Assembly: GCA_019090845.1 (NCBI GenBank) | Contig: JAHRVD010000206.1 | Span: 1 to 6,744, forward strand | DNA: 6,744 nt | Source: Marinosulfonomonas sp. | Lineage (GTDB): Bacteria; Pseudomonadota; Alphaproteobacteria; Rhodobacterales; Rhodobacteraceae | Direction of reading: 5' to 3' | Shown: positions 1 through 6,744 of the stretch, piece by piece | How positions within the stretch are numbered: the first letter of the stretch is position 1 | Layout: every line of letters starts with the position of its first letter | Notes under the pieces: model-generated | The model's input: the letters and a program-made list of their open reading frames with translations, nothing else | Told to the model about the DNA's origin: nothing | Databases searched by the model: none | Program-made: the position numbers and the translations under genes

Positions 1-357
1 CAGCCGCATCAACAGAGCCCTGCCCTGCTTATCAGTTTCGGTGGCAGACAGCGCGACACCGTCCAGTTCCCGTGCTTCATATCCAGCACGCGCCAGCGCA
101 TCGACCAACTGACGTGGCTCGACCCCAGTGTTGGCCTCAATAGTGGCTCGTTTAAGGGTCAGGTTGACCCTTGCCGAATTGACACCCGGCTCAGCCAGCA
201 GCGCGCGTTCAACGGCAGAAATACAGCCGCCGCAATGAATGCCGGGCAATGCCAGATAAAGCGCTTTATGTGTTGGGATGCTGTCAGCCGACACCGCCTG
301 CGCCATTGGCGCCACTGCACAGGCCGGGCAGGCTGCTATCTGCGGCGCAGCTGTCAC
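1..357 (-). CDS. ccoI: CcoI/FixI copper-transporting P-type ATPase, N-terminal part (cut by left window edge)
   Basis: The first 119 codons of a heavy-metal P-type ATPase are visible; the rest lies beyond the left edge. CcoI moves Cu(I) across the inner membrane for the CuB site of cbb3 oxidase (family knowledge). Residues 10-13 read CPAC, a cysteine pair typical of the CcoI N-terminus. Residues about 31-100 form a heavy-metal-associated domain with the copper site GIHCGGC (Cys42 and Cys45). The start is the GTG whose bases overlap the ccoH stop (GTGA), implying translational coupling; no strong Shine-Dalgarno precedes it. The next candidate start, ATG at 306, would lose the CPAC motif, so GTG is preferred. 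The membrane, phosphorylation and ATP-binding domains cannot be seen here. Identity rests on the N-terminal domain plus the position directly after ccoG and ccoH, the standard ccoGHIS order. Confidence 0.92.
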   Translation of the reverse strand, partial: MTAAPQIAACPACAVAPMAQAVSADSIPTHKALYLALPGIHCGGCISAVERALLAEPGVNSARVNLTLKRATIEANTGVEPRQLVDALARAGYEARELDGVALSATETDKQGRALLMRL

Positions 358-818
358 GATTTGCGGCCAACATAAAGCGCCAATAACTGGCGAAACGCTG
401 TGCCCTCTGGCCCAGTGGCCAGCAGCCGCAGATTCCAATTTCCGGGGCCAAGATCGACGTTTGCTGTATGCGCTTTGCCATCAAATTCGAAGGCCGGAAT
501 TTGGTCTTCGCCCACATGGGTTGCGCGGCCCAATGTCGCCTTCAGGCTGGCCGGTTGAACCGGCTGACCCGTTCTGTCGGTAATGGAAAGGCTCAATACG
601 CCATTCTCGACCACTGCGTGGGCAGTCCACCCCAAAGAAATTTGTGCCGCGCGGTCACGATCAAAGCTTTGCGAGGCAACATAGGAATTCTTGGTAACCA
701 GTCCCGGAAATGTAGAAACTGCCTGAACAGCCAACATAATATTTACGCCGATGACCACGCCAAACGCCGCTGCGAATATGAAGAACACTTTACGTCCTGT
801 TACCACTTTATCTGTCAT
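354..818 (-). CDS. ccoH: CcoH/FixH, cbb3 oxidase assembly protein
   Basis: This is a 154-residue, single-span membrane protein of the FixH family, which associates with cbb3 oxidase and is needed for its assembly or stability (family knowledge). A short basic cytoplasmic N-terminus is followed by a hydrophobic span at about residues 11-33. The family-typical juxtamembrane stretch TFPGLVTKNSYVASQSF (36-52) comes next, then a periplasmic beta-rich domain ending in a region with LGPGNWNLRL. The length fits the family. The ATG overlaps the ccoG stop in an ATGA, and a GGAG lies 6 bases upstream of the start inside ccoG. The stop in turn overlaps the GTG of ccoI. These overlaps show that ccoG, ccoH and ccoI form one translationally coupled unit. 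No residue oddities were seen. Confidence 0.93.
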   Translation of the reverse strand: MTDKVVTGRKVFFIFAAAFGVVIGVNIMLAVQAVSTFPGLVTKNSYVASQSFDRDRAAQISLGWTAHAVVENGVLSLSITDRTGQPVQPASLKATLGRATHVGEDQIPAFEFDGKAHTANVDLGPGNWNLRLLATGPEGTAFRQLLALYVGRKS

Positions 819-2245
819 CGTCCGCTCCCGTGGAAAACCGAATTGGTGAATGCCCGTTCATCGTTCACTGTATCACGCACCCAAAACCGCAGCTCGGTTA
901 TTTTACTGTTCGCGGCGGCATTTTCTGGCGGGGCAATCACATATACGCGTTGAAACAGGGTGTCATCAGCCGGAACAAGAACCGATTTGCCGTCTTCAGA
1001 GCCTTCAAGTCTGATCGTCAGTTGCGTCTGGGAACTAACCGTCATTTCAAAAACCCGGTCATCACCATGCTTGTTGAGCAGTCGAACATCATAGGCATTG
1101 CGGATTGATCCATCCGACATCGTCACAAATAGCGGGTTTCGCACCGGGGCAACCGATAAATCAATTTCGGGCCGGATAAACAGGGCAAATACTAACCCGA
1201 ATCCGACAAGTGACCAAAGCGCGGTATACAGGATCGTGCGCGGGCGCAGGACATGTTTCCAAACCTTCTTGGGTTCTTTGCCCGCTTTTTCTGCCGTTTC
1301 GTCGGTCAGTGCCATATAGTCGATCAACCCGCGCGGTTTGCCAATTTTGTCCATCACATCGTCGCAGGCGTCGATACATAGGGCGCAGGTGATACATTCC
1401 AGTTGCTGGCCTTCGCGAATATCAATGCCCACGGGGCAGACATTCACACAAGCACTGCAGTCGATACAATCACCAAGCTGGTCGGCACCAGCAGCTTTGC
1501 GGTGCTTGCCGCGTGGTTCACCGCGCCAACTGCGATAAGCGACGGTCAGGGTGTCCTGATCCATCATCGCAGCCTGTATTCGCGGCCATGGGCACATGTA
1601 AATGCAAATCTGTTCGCGGGCAAAGCCGCCAAACAAAACCGTTGTCAGTGTCAAAAAGGCGATGGTCGTATAGGCGATCGGATGGGCGTTGAACGTCAAC
1701 AAATCGGCAAGCAATCCAGGTGCGTCAGTAAAATAAAACACCCAAGCGCCGCCAGTGGCCAGTCCAATCAAAACCCAGATAAACCATTTGGCTATCCGTA
1801 ATCGCCACTTGCGAAAATCCCACTTGGCTTTCCATAACCTGACCCGCGCATTCCGGTCACCCTCGACCCAGCGTTCAACCAGTATGAACAGGTCGGTCCA
1901 AACCGTCTGTGGGCATGCATAACCACACCAAACACGGCCCAGCGCCGACGTAAAAAGAAAAAGGCCGAGCCCCGCCATAATCAACAATCCAGCAATGAAA
2001 TAAAATTCATGTGGCCAGATTTCGATCCAGAAAAAGAAAAAGCGGCGCCCGGCTAAGTCGACCAGGATTGCCTGGTCTGGGAGATTCTCTCCCCTGTCCC
2101 AGCGGATCCAGGGGGTTAAATAATATACACCCAATGTGGCAAGCATAATCCACCACTTGAGAAATCGAAATTTACCAGACACACGACGTGGAAACACGGG
2201 TTCCCGCGCCGCATAGAGTGATGCCTGATTGTCCGAAGGAGACAT
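815..2245 (-). CDS. ccoG: CcoG/FixG/RdxA-type Fe-S cupric reductase for cbb3 assembly
   Basis: This 476-residue membrane iron-sulfur protein belongs to the CcoG (FixG, RdxA) family, which reduces Cu(II) to Cu(I) for cbb3 oxidase biogenesis (family knowledge). Visible order: hydrophobic spans at about 30-45 and 80-100; a CxxxCP motif at Cys107/Cys111; spans at about 153-172 and 190-208; a second CxxxCP at Cys214/Cys218. Two [4Fe-4S] ligand sets follow: Cys260, 263, 266, 270 and Cys284, 287, 290, 294. A span at about 338-357 precedes a C-terminal periplasmic Ig-like FixG_C domain (about 361-476). All expected cysteines are present and the length is normal. The ATG has only a weak ribosome binding site (a GGA about 9 bases upstream). 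The gene heads ccoG-ccoH-ccoI and has a probable FNR-type promoter about 60 bases upstream, so it is probably induced at low oxygen. Confidence 0.96.
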   Translation of the reverse strand: MSPSDNQASLYAAREPVFPRRVSGKFRFLKWWIMLATLGVYYLTPWIRWDRGENLPDQAILVDLAGRRFFFFWIEIWPHEFYFIAGLLIMAGLGLFLFTSALGRVWCGYACPQTVWTDLFILVERWVEGDRNARVRLWKAKWDFRKWRLRIAKWFIWVLIGLATGGAWVFYFTDAPGLLADLLTFNAHPIAYTTIAFLTLTTVLFGGFAREQICIYMCPWPRIQAAMMDQDTLTVAYRSWRGEPRGKHRKAAGADQLGDCIDCSACVNVCPVGIDIREGQQLECITCALCIDACDDVMDKIGKPRGLIDYMALTDETAEKAGKEPKKVWKHVLRPRTILYTALWSLVGFGLVFALFIRPEIDLSVAPVRNPLFVTMSDGSIRNAYDVRLLNKHGDDRVFEMTVSSQTQLTIRLEGSEDGKSVLVPADDTLFQRVYVIAPPENAAANSKITELRFWVRDTVNDERAFTNSVFHGSGR

Positions 2246-2277
2246 AAAATTCGTCCAGTCACTGTTCGCGTCGGCTT

Positions 2278-2283
2278 CTTATG
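2278..2283 (-). promoter_or_regulatory. Candidate -10 element of the ccoG promoter
   Basis: On the minus strand this hexamer reads CATAAG, a partial match to TATAAT. It would place a start site near 2271. That is about 41.5 bases from the centre of the upstream FNR-type palindrome, the spacing usual for class II activation by FNR-family proteins. The hexamer alone is a weak match; the call depends on the spacing. It would give a leader of about 26 bases before the ccoG ATG. Confidence 0.45.
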
Positions 2284-2305
2284 GGTTGGTTCAGGCGGGC
2301 GGGCT

Positions 2306-2319
2306 TTGACTTAGGTCAA
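2306..2319 (-). promoter_or_regulatory. FNR/FixK-type operator upstream of ccoG
   Basis: The site reads TTGAC-TTAG-GTCAA on the plus strand, a perfect 5+4+5 inverted repeat. It matches the CRP/FNR-family pattern TTGAY-N4-RTCAA used by FnrL and FixK regulators in alphaproteobacteria (family knowledge). It flanks further as a T/A pair, giving TTTGAC and GTCAAA. It lies 60 bases upstream of the ccoG ATG, and no other such palindrome was seen in the window. I infer that it activates ccoGHI at low oxygen. A nitric-oxide-responsive family member could also recognise it, and the sequence alone cannot decide which. Confidence 0.8.
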
Positions 2320-2401
2320 AGGCCAATCGAGGCCGTGTAGTTCCAACGCTGCGAAGTCCGTAGGGTCAACGTTTCAGACCCAACATTTTTGCACGGAAAG
2401 G

Positions 2402-3697
2402 TCAGTTACAGTTTGCATCAGCAATCGCCCCATAAGATGGCGGATACCGATTGGCTCCGACCAGCCAGGCAACGCGGGTATCGTCCCAGCTGTTTATAAA
2501 TGACCAGACCACGGTTCCATCCGGGGCCACTTCAAATGCGCGGCCGGCGTCGGTTTCGGCGATCAGAATATTGCCATTTTCCAACAACTGATGCTTGCCC
2601 CGGTATTGCGTGTAAAATTTGTTTTTTTCATCTGTACGATAAAGGGTCCGCCAGTTTCTTGTTGCCGGGTCAATTTCCACAATCCGGCTGCCGCCGCGAT
2701 TACCCAAAAATCCGTTTTCGGCACTGGCCTGAACGGACACACGATTGTCGAGAACCGTAATTTTTCCATCTGGCTGAAAATCGGGATCATGCTGGCCCAG
2801 CATCGGTCCGCCAAAGCTCCATTTCAGAGTATGGTTTTGACCATCCAAAACCCACAACTGGTGTAGATTTCTGGACGACGCCAGAATGTCGCCGGCCTCA
2901 AACATCGGGAAAGCGGACGCCATTTCACCACTCAGCACTTCAACGTCATTTAAGTGAAAAACATCGGAAAACTGGTCGGCATGGCGTTGCGCCAGCCCAA
3001 ACTGGTCAGATTTCAGCAACACTTCAAACAGGTTGAATTCGGAAAGTTTCCGACCGGTTGTCGGGTCAAATTCCGCGACACTGTCAAATACAAAGGGAAG
3101 TGGCGAATACAGCGGATCGCGCTGTTCTTCAGCCAAAGTTGGTGTCCAGATTGCACCGACATCATCAATGAAAACCGAGTGGTGGCTATTATCATTGTTG
3201 CGCCAAAGGATATTTCCACAAACGTCAAACCGGACAAGGCCGCGCCCATCCAAGTTTGCGACCACATCGCCGTTTTCGTACAGGTGTGAGCCATGAATCA
3301 ACGCATGAAACTTGTGTTTCATCTCGTCCGGAGCGACGTTGAAAAAACTGATCGGCCACTCGTGCAACATGGCTCCGTCGGCGGTGTATAAACGAAAACC
3401 TAAAACGTCCCCAAACAAGCCCGAAACAAATGTAACACCGGGCTGCATTTGTTCCGGTTTGGAAACCACGACGCCATCACCCGCATGCGCTCGCGATCTT
3501 AGGTGCTGCGTGGGTGTATCGGCGAAATAGGCCTTCCAGTTTTTCTTAAGGTCTTTCAGTTCGCCGATGACCGCTGCAATTTGGCGTGCCGGGGGCTTGT
3601 CCATAATGCCAAGCGAGATACCCAGAGAAAAGGTAAGCAAAAAAGCTGCGATCGTGGCCGACGCCAAAAGGCCGTAACGCTTAATCCATTCAAACAA
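2402..3697 (-). CDS. Membrane-anchored arylsulfotransferase-family beta-propeller protein, function unknown
   Basis: This 431-residue protein has a short basic N-terminus and one hydrophobic span (about 9-31), with no cleavage site I would trust, so it is probably anchored facing the periplasm. From about 88 on it resembles the arylsulfotransferase (Arylsulfotran_2-like) family, with propeller-blade repeats such as ENGDVV, DPTTGRKL, PDGKITVLDNR, ENGNILIAETDAG and PDGTVVWSF. Conserved-looking polar motifs include SHHS (His172/173), HLND (His248), SRNL (Arg276), GQHDPDF (His303), YRGK (Arg366) and AGR (Arg386); some may be catalytic, but I cannot map them to the known active-site histidine and arginine. 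The only cysteines are Cys160 and Cys430. The start is TTG at 3697: an in-frame TGA lies directly before it, GGGAG sits 8 bases upstream, and the first in-frame ATG (residue 32) would remove the membrane span. It lies between ccoP and ccoG, where cbb3 loci normally have nothing. Sulfotransfer activity is not established for this branch. Confidence 0.8.
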   Translation of the reverse strand: MFEWIKRYGLLASATIAAFLLTFSLGISLGIMDKPPARQIAAVIGELKDLKKNWKAYFADTPTQHLRSRAHAGDGVVVSKPEQMQPGVTFVSGLFGDVLGFRLYTADGAMLHEWPISFFNVAPDEMKHKFHALIHGSHLYENGDVVANLDGRGLVRFDVCGNILWRNNDNSHHSVFIDDVGAIWTPTLAEEQRDPLYSPLPFVFDSVAEFDPTTGRKLSEFNLFEVLLKSDQFGLAQRHADQFSDVFHLNDVEVLSGEMASAFPMFEAGDILASSRNLHQLWVLDGQNHTLKWSFGGPMLGQHDPDFQPDGKITVLDNRVSVQASAENGFLGNRGGSRIVEIDPATRNWRTLYRTDEKNKFYTQYRGKHQLLENGNILIAETDAGRAFEVAPDGTVVWSFINSWDDTRVAWLVGANRYPPSYGAIADANCN

Positions 3698-3705
3698 TCA
3701 TTCAT

Positions 3706-3710
3706 CTCCC
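3706..3710 (-). promoter_or_regulatory. Ribosome binding site deciding the TTG start of the propeller gene
   Basis: GGGAG on the minus strand lies 8 bases before the TTG start codon, a normal spacing. Two out-of-frame ATGs fall between it and the TTG. The second, at 3701-3699, opens a three-codon reading frame closed by a TGA at 3692-3690, overlapping the real start. Initiation at the TTG is inferred because only that frame continues into the recognised protein with its membrane span. Confidence 0.55.
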
Positions 3711-3792
3711 GTGCGATTTGCGCGAACATATGGCCTGACAGGCATAGCCCGCTCAGAGCGCGAATCGTTCAATGGGGGGATGTTAACAGCAC

Positions 3793-3829
3793 CGACCCCA
3801 AAGTAACGCGCGAACAGGACTTGGGGTCG
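3793..3829. repeat. 9-bp inverted repeat in the gap between ccoP and the propeller gene
   Basis: CGACCCCAA (3793-3801) and TTGGGGTCG (3821-3829) are perfect inverted copies separated by 19 bases. The repeat lies about 45 bases after the ccoP stop and about 95 bases before the propeller start. It could form a GC-rich stem in the ccoNOQP transcript that stops, stabilises or processes the 3' end. No T-run follows on either strand, so it is not a classic intrinsic terminator. The rest of the 175-bp gap (3698-3872) holds an 8-bp palindrome, TGTTAACA, at 3781-3788; I saw no FNR-type box and no convincing -35/-10 pair in it. Confidence 0.5.
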
Positions 3830-3872
3830 ATGCTTTATCCGGAAGTATTGCTACAACCAGACCTCGGTCAGC

Positions 3873-4727
3873 CTACTCGCCACCTCCTAGCTGGTGCACG
3901 TAGGCTGCAACTGCATTAACTTGCGCATCGGACAATCGCGGGCCCCAGGCTGGCATGACGCCGAACCGGCCATTGGTGATAGTGGCCGTGATGGTTTCGG
4001 CGTCGCCGCCATAAAGCCAGATTGCATCGGTCAGATTTGGCGCGCCCTGGTCGCGGTCACCGCTGCCGTCTTCCATATGACAAGACGCACAGTTTTCCTC
4101 AAACACCGCGGCCCCGGTGGCGGCCAGACCCGCATCATGTTCTTGTCCTGTCAGAGACATCACATGGTTAACAACCTGAGTGATTTCGACGTCTTCCAAA
4201 AACTCACCAAAGGCGGACATTTCCGAGTAATGCGCGTCGTCAGTGTCATTGCGAACCCCGTGGCGGATCGTATAGGCAATCGCCTCGATGTCGCCGCCCC
4301 AAAGCCAGTCGTCGTCCAGCAGGTTGGGATATCCCTTAGCGCCCGCGGCACCCGAGCCATGACATTGCGAACAATTGGTCCGAAAAACCGCACCACCCGC
4401 GTTCACTGCATAGTTTTGCAACTCTGTATCTGCCGACATGGTCGTCAGGTCGGCAGCAGCCAGTTTAGCCTCGATCGCAGCATTTGCCTTGGCAACTGCC
4501 TGAATATCGGCGGCAACCTCAGCGCGTGTTGAAAAGCCCAGCACGCCCCTTGTGGCCCCGTTAATCAACGGCCAGGCCGGGTAGGCAATCATATAGAGAA
4601 TGCCCCAGATAATGGTTGCGTAAAACGTCCACACCCACCAGCGCGGCAATGGGTTGTTAAGCTCTTCGATCCCGTCCCAACTGTGGCCAGTTGTTTCAAC
4701 TTCTTGTTGCTCTGGCTTTTTGCTCAT
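3873..4727 (-). CDS. ccoP: CcoP, di-haem cytochrome c subunit of cbb3 oxidase
   Basis: This 284-residue subunit relays electrons from soluble or membrane cytochrome c to CcoO and CcoN (family knowledge). One hydrophobic span at about 31-50 anchors the protein, preceded by the family-typical region with [14 protein letters not shown] (18-31). Two cytochrome c domains face the periplasm. The first has CSQCH (119-123) with Met170 in HYSEMSAFG as probable axial ligand. The second has CASCH (213-217) with Met258 in GVMPAWG. The length is usual for alphaproteobacterial CcoP. The ATG overlaps the ccoQ stop (ATGA), and GAGGAG lies 8 bases upstream inside ccoQ. It is the last gene of the ccoNOQP block; a 175-bp gap follows before the next gene. 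Both haem sites look intact. Confidence 0.97.
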   Translation of the reverse strand: MSKKPEQQEVETTGHSWDGIEELNNPLPRWWVWTFYATIIWGILYMIAYPAWPLINGATRGVLGFSTRAEVAADIQAVAKANAAIEAKLAAADLTTMSADTELQNYAVNAGGAVFRTNCSQCHGSGAAGAKGYPNLLDDDWLWGGDIEAIAYTIRHGVRNDTDDAHYSEMSAFGEFLEDVEITQVVNHVMSLTGQEHDAGLAATGAAVFEENCASCHMEDGSGDRDQGAPNLTDAIWLYGGDAETITATITNGRFGVMPAWGPRLSDAQVNAVAAYVHQLGGGE

Positions 4728-4918
4728 TGCTTGGGCTCCTCGGCTGCCGGATCTGCGACCGGCTTTTTGTCATGCCGGAACGGTATGTCGCTTGCGTCTG
4801 CGTGAACGCTCTGGCTTCCGGGACGCCACGCCCAAACGATCACGCCCAGGAAAAACAAAACCATCAGCAACAGCACCCAACTGTCGGCGAGTTCACGTAA
4901 GAATGAATATGTATCCAT
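4724..4918 (-). CDS. ccoQ: CcoQ, small membrane subunit of cbb3 oxidase
   Basis: This 64-residue protein has a single hydrophobic span at about 13-31 ending in VWAWRP. A hydrophilic cytoplasmic tail with an acidic, alanine- and proline-rich end follows. CcoQ is associated with stability of the oxidase complex, and in Rhodobacter with oxygen-dependent signalling (family knowledge). Size, topology and position between ccoO and ccoP identify it, more than any sequence motif, since CcoQ proteins diverge strongly. An AGGAGG (4924-4929), partly made from the ccoO stop codon, sits 5 bases before the ATG. The stop overlaps the ccoP start in an ATGA, so ccoQ and ccoP are probably translationally coupled. 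Confidence 0.93.
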   Translation of the reverse strand: MDTYSFLRELADSWVLLLMVLFFLGVIVWAWRPGSQSVHADASDIPFRHDKKPVADPAAEEPKQ

Positions 4919-4923
4919 GATCG

Positions 4924-4929
4924 CCTCCT
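4924..4929 (-). promoter_or_regulatory. Ribosome binding site of ccoQ overlapping the ccoO stop
   Basis: AGGAGG on the minus strand lies 5 bases before the ccoQ ATG. Its first two bases belong to the TAG stop of ccoO, so terminating ribosomes on ccoO sit directly over the ccoQ initiation region. Confidence 0.7.
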
Positions 4930-5653
4930 ATCGGCTTGGGTCTGGAATGAAGGTCGAGAAATCGACCAATGTGCCAAGCATTTGCATGTAGGCAATCAGC
5001 GCATCCATTTCGGAAATGCCCGGTGCACCGTCAAAGTTTCGCACCTGAGCGCCGGGGTAACGTTCCAGCAACGCGTCATAATCGCTGTCCGGATCGGCCT
5101 GAGCCGTAAAATCAGCCTGCGCCACATCAATCATCTCATCGCTGTAAGGCACACCGACCAGACGATGCGTCTGCACCAGTTCGCCGACATATTCGCCGTC
5201 GAGCAAAGTGTCCGACAGGAAGCCATATTTCGGCATCACCGATTCGGGCACCACCGATTGTGGGTCAGTCATGTGATCCAGATGCCATTCATCAGAATAG
5301 CGTCCGCCAACACGCGCCAGATCCGGCCCGGTTCGTTTTGATCCCCACTGAAACGGATGGTCATACATCGATTCTGCTGCCAGCGAATAATGTCCGTAAC
5401 GCTCGACCTCATCGCGCAACGGGCGGATCATCTGGCTGTGGCAGACGTAGCACCCTTCGCGGATGTAAATATCACGACCGGTCAATTCCAGCGGCGAGTA
5501 GGGGCGCATACCGTCGACTTTCTCGATCGTATTTTCGAGATAATATAGCGGCGCGATTTCGACGATGCCGCCGACGGTCACCACCAGCAGGCTGCAAACC
5601 AGCAGCAAGGTGCCGTTTCGTTCAAGAACCTTGTGTTTGTCCAGAATACCCAT
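4928..5653 (-). CDS. ccoO: CcoO, mono-haem cytochrome c subunit of cbb3 oxidase
   Basis: This 241-residue membrane-anchored cytochrome c passes electrons to the haem b of CcoN (family knowledge). An N-terminal hydrophobic span (about 14-34) is followed by the periplasmic domain. Features in order are [20 protein letters not shown] with the haem site Cys68, Cys71 and His72; [19 protein letters not shown]; and SVMPKY, whose Met140 is the probable axial ligand. The C-terminal region includes [13 protein letters not shown], a typical cytochrome c terminal helix. The length fits the family. The ATG lies 14 bases after the ccoN stop, and the sequence between contains AAGGAGG, 9 bases from the start, with a second GGAG 3 bases from it. 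The stop codon TAG forms part of the ccoQ ribosome binding site, so the genes are tightly packed. Nothing is missing. Confidence 0.97.
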   Translation of the reverse strand: MGILDKHKVLERNGTLLLVCSLLVVTVGGIVEIAPLYYLENTIEKVDGMRPYSPLELTGRDIYIREGCYVCHSQMIRPLRDEVERYGHYSLAAESMYDHPFQWGSKRTGPDLARVGGRYSDEWHLDHMTDPQSVVPESVMPKYGFLSDTLLDGEYVGELVQTHRLVGVPYSDEMIDVAQADFTAQADPDSDYDALLERYPGAQVRNFDGAPGISEMDALIAYMQMLGTLVDFSTFIPDPSR

Positions 5654-5667
5654 GTCTCCGGCCCTCC

Positions 5668-6744
5668 TTATTCAGCCGGAGCCATGGCAGGTGTATCGGC
5701 TTTTGCCGGCACCCTGCGCACAGTCATCCAGAGGTTGTAGCACATGATGATCGCACCAGAGAGGAACAGGATCCCGCCCAAACCGCGGACCACATACATC
5801 GGGAACTTGGCACCAACGGTATCGGCGAATGAATTCACCAAAAAGCCGTTTGCGTCCACTTCACGCCACATCAGGCCTTCCATGATCCCGGTGACCCACA
5901 TCGAGGATGCGTAAAGAATGATCCCGATTGTCGCGAGCCAGAAGTGCCAGTTGACCAGCGACAGACTATACAGTCGCTCGCGGTTCCAAAGTTTCGGCGT
6001 CAGAAAGTAAAGCGCACCAAAGGTGATCATACCGTTCCAGCCAAGCGCGCCGGAATGAACGTGACCAATGGTCCAGTCGGTATAATGCGACAGCGCATTC
6101 ACTGCACGGATCGACATCACCGGACCCTCAAAGGTCGACATGCCGTAAAAACCGAGCGACAGAACCATAATCCGCAGGATCGGGTCGGTTCTGAGCTTGT
6201 CCCAGGCACCGCTGAGCGTCATCAACCCGTTAATCATGCCACCCCAGGACGGCATCCACAGGATGATCGAAAACACCATTCCAAGTGTCGAGGCCCAATC
6301 GGGCAATGCCGTATAATGCAAGTGGTGCGGACCGGCCCAGATATAAAGAAACGTCAACGCCCAGAAATGAACGATGGACAGTTTATAGCTGTAAATCGGA
6401 CGGTCAGCCTGTTTGGGAACAAAATAATACATCATCCCCAGAAAACCCGACGTCAGGAAAAACCCGACAGCGTTGTGACCATACCACCACTGGGTCATTG
6501 CGTCCTGCACACCCGAGAAAACCTGAACAGACTTGGAGCCGAAAATCGAAACCGGGATGGAAATGTTGTTTGTGATGTGCAGCATCGCCACTGTCACGAT
6601 GAAGGACAGGGTGAACCAGTTAGCCACATAGATATGGCGTTCTTTGCGGGTAAGGATCGTGCCCAGAAACACAAGCAGATAGGACACCCAGACGATCGCT
6701 AGCCAGATATCTACATACCATTCAGGCTCGGCGTATTCTTTGGA
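5668..6744 (-). CDS. ccoN: CcoN, catalytic haem-copper subunit of cbb3 oxidase (5' end cut by right window edge)
   Basis: The C-terminal 358 residues are visible, starting [14 protein letters not shown] at the window edge. CcoN is the multi-span subunit that reduces oxygen to water at a haem b3-CuB centre (family knowledge). In the visible fragment, His90 (WWYGHNAVG) and His140/His141 (WAGPHHLHY) are CuB ligands. Tyr134, six residues before the His pair, is the tyrosine cross-linked to the first CuB histidine in cbb3 enzymes. His228 and His230 (IGHVHSG) bind haem b3 and haem b. The spacings (44, 50 and 138 residues from the first His) agree with the Pseudomonas stutzeri enzyme as I recall it. 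The fragment is a continuous open frame to the edge, so the true start, roughly 120 or more residues upstream, is outside. The stop is followed 14 bases later by ccoO. The catalytic core is intact. Confidence 0.97.
   Translation of the reverse strand, partial: SKEYAEPEWYVDIWLAIVWVSYLLVFLGTILTRKERHIYVANWFTLSFIVTVAMLHITNNISIPVSIFGSKSVQVFSGVQDAMTQWWYGHNAVGFFLTSGFLGMMYYFVPKQADRPIYSYKLSIVHFWALTFLYIWAGPHHLHYTALPDWASTLGMVFSIILWMPSWGGMINGLMTLSGAWDKLRTDPILRIMVLSLGFYGMSTFEGPVMSIRAVNALSHYTDWTIGHVHSGALGWNGMITFGALYFLTPKLWNRERLYSLSLVNWHFWLATIGIILYASSMWVTGIMEGLMWREVDANGFLVNSFADTVGAKFPMYVVRGLGGILFLSGAIIMCYNLWMTVRRVPAKADTPAMAPAE

Noticed and set aside
304..306. ATG as the ccoI start in place of the GTG at 357
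   Set aside because: It has no ribosome binding site and would remove the N-terminal CPAC motif; the GTG is coupled to the ccoH stop.
468..953. Plus-strand open frame (161 codons) across the ccoH/ccoG junction
   Set aside because: It overlaps two genes with clear family identity on the other strand and shows no family features.
2363..2381. Possible terminator on the plus strand: GGGTC/GACCC arms with a T-run a few bases later
   Set aside because: The stem is only 5 bp with a 9-base loop, the T-run starts several bases after it, and no plus-strand gene ends here. On the minus strand, where the propeller gene ends, no T-run follows.
3736..3771. TTGAAC ... TATGCC as a promoter for the propeller gene
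   Set aside because: The spacing between the two hexamers is about 20 bases, too long, and both hexamers match poorly.
3894..4532. Long plus-strand open frame (212 codons) opposite ccoP
   Set aside because: It is fully antisense to a well-supported gene, its product resembles nothing I recognise, and it has no ribosome binding site I can see. It is explained by GC-biased codon use of ccoP.
6685..6687. GTG at 6687 as the start of ccoN
   Set aside because: The frame stays open to the window edge with conserved CcoN sequence upstream of this codon, so the gene simply runs off the window.
5944..6702. Long plus-strand open frame (252 codons) opposite ccoN
   Set aside because: Antisense to the catalytic core of ccoN; composition is rich in Arg, His, Gln and Pro, as expected for a shadow frame; no recognisable domain.
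1..6744. CRISPR arrays, tRNA or rRNA genes, insertion sequences, attachment sites
   Set aside because: No regular repeat-spacer pattern, cloverleaf, transposase or flanking direct repeats were seen, including around the propeller gene insertion.

Overview
The window is a run of minus-strand genes from the cbb3-type cytochrome c oxidase locus of an alphaproteobacterium. The gene order and the CcoN, CcoO, CcoP and CcoG sequences look like the Rhodobacterales (Roseobacter/Rhodobacter group); that placement is my recognition of the proteins, not a database result. Base composition is moderate-to-high GC, and no plus-strand gene is supported.

Read in the direction of transcription (right to left), the window opens inside ccoN (catalytic subunit, 5' end outside the window). 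Then come ccoO (mono-haem c subunit), ccoQ (small membrane subunit) and ccoP (di-haem c subunit), tightly packed with a 4-base stop/start overlap at ccoQ/ccoP. A 175-bp gap with a 9-bp inverted repeat follows. Next is a 431-codon gene for a membrane-anchored, exported protein of the arylsulfotransferase-like beta-propeller family. It is not a standard member of the cbb3 locus and is the most unusual item here. A second gap of 156 bp carries a clean FNR/FixK-type palindrome with a suitably placed -10-like hexamer. Then come the assembly genes ccoG (Fe-S cupric reductase), ccoH (fixH) and the start of ccoI (fixI, copper-exporting P-type ATPase), linked by 4-base overlaps and running off the left edge.

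The working picture: ccoNOQP encode the high-affinity terminal oxidase used at low oxygen. CcoG, CcoH and CcoI supply and insert its CuB copper and stabilise assembly. The palindrome before ccoG suggests that the assembly genes have their own oxygen-responsive promoter, separate from whatever drives ccoN. The propeller gene sits between the two blocks on the same strand, so it could be read through from ccoNOQP. Its substrate and any role in respiration are unknown. Apart from this insertion the locus looks ordinary and intact, with all expected haem, copper and Fe-S ligands present in the visible parts.
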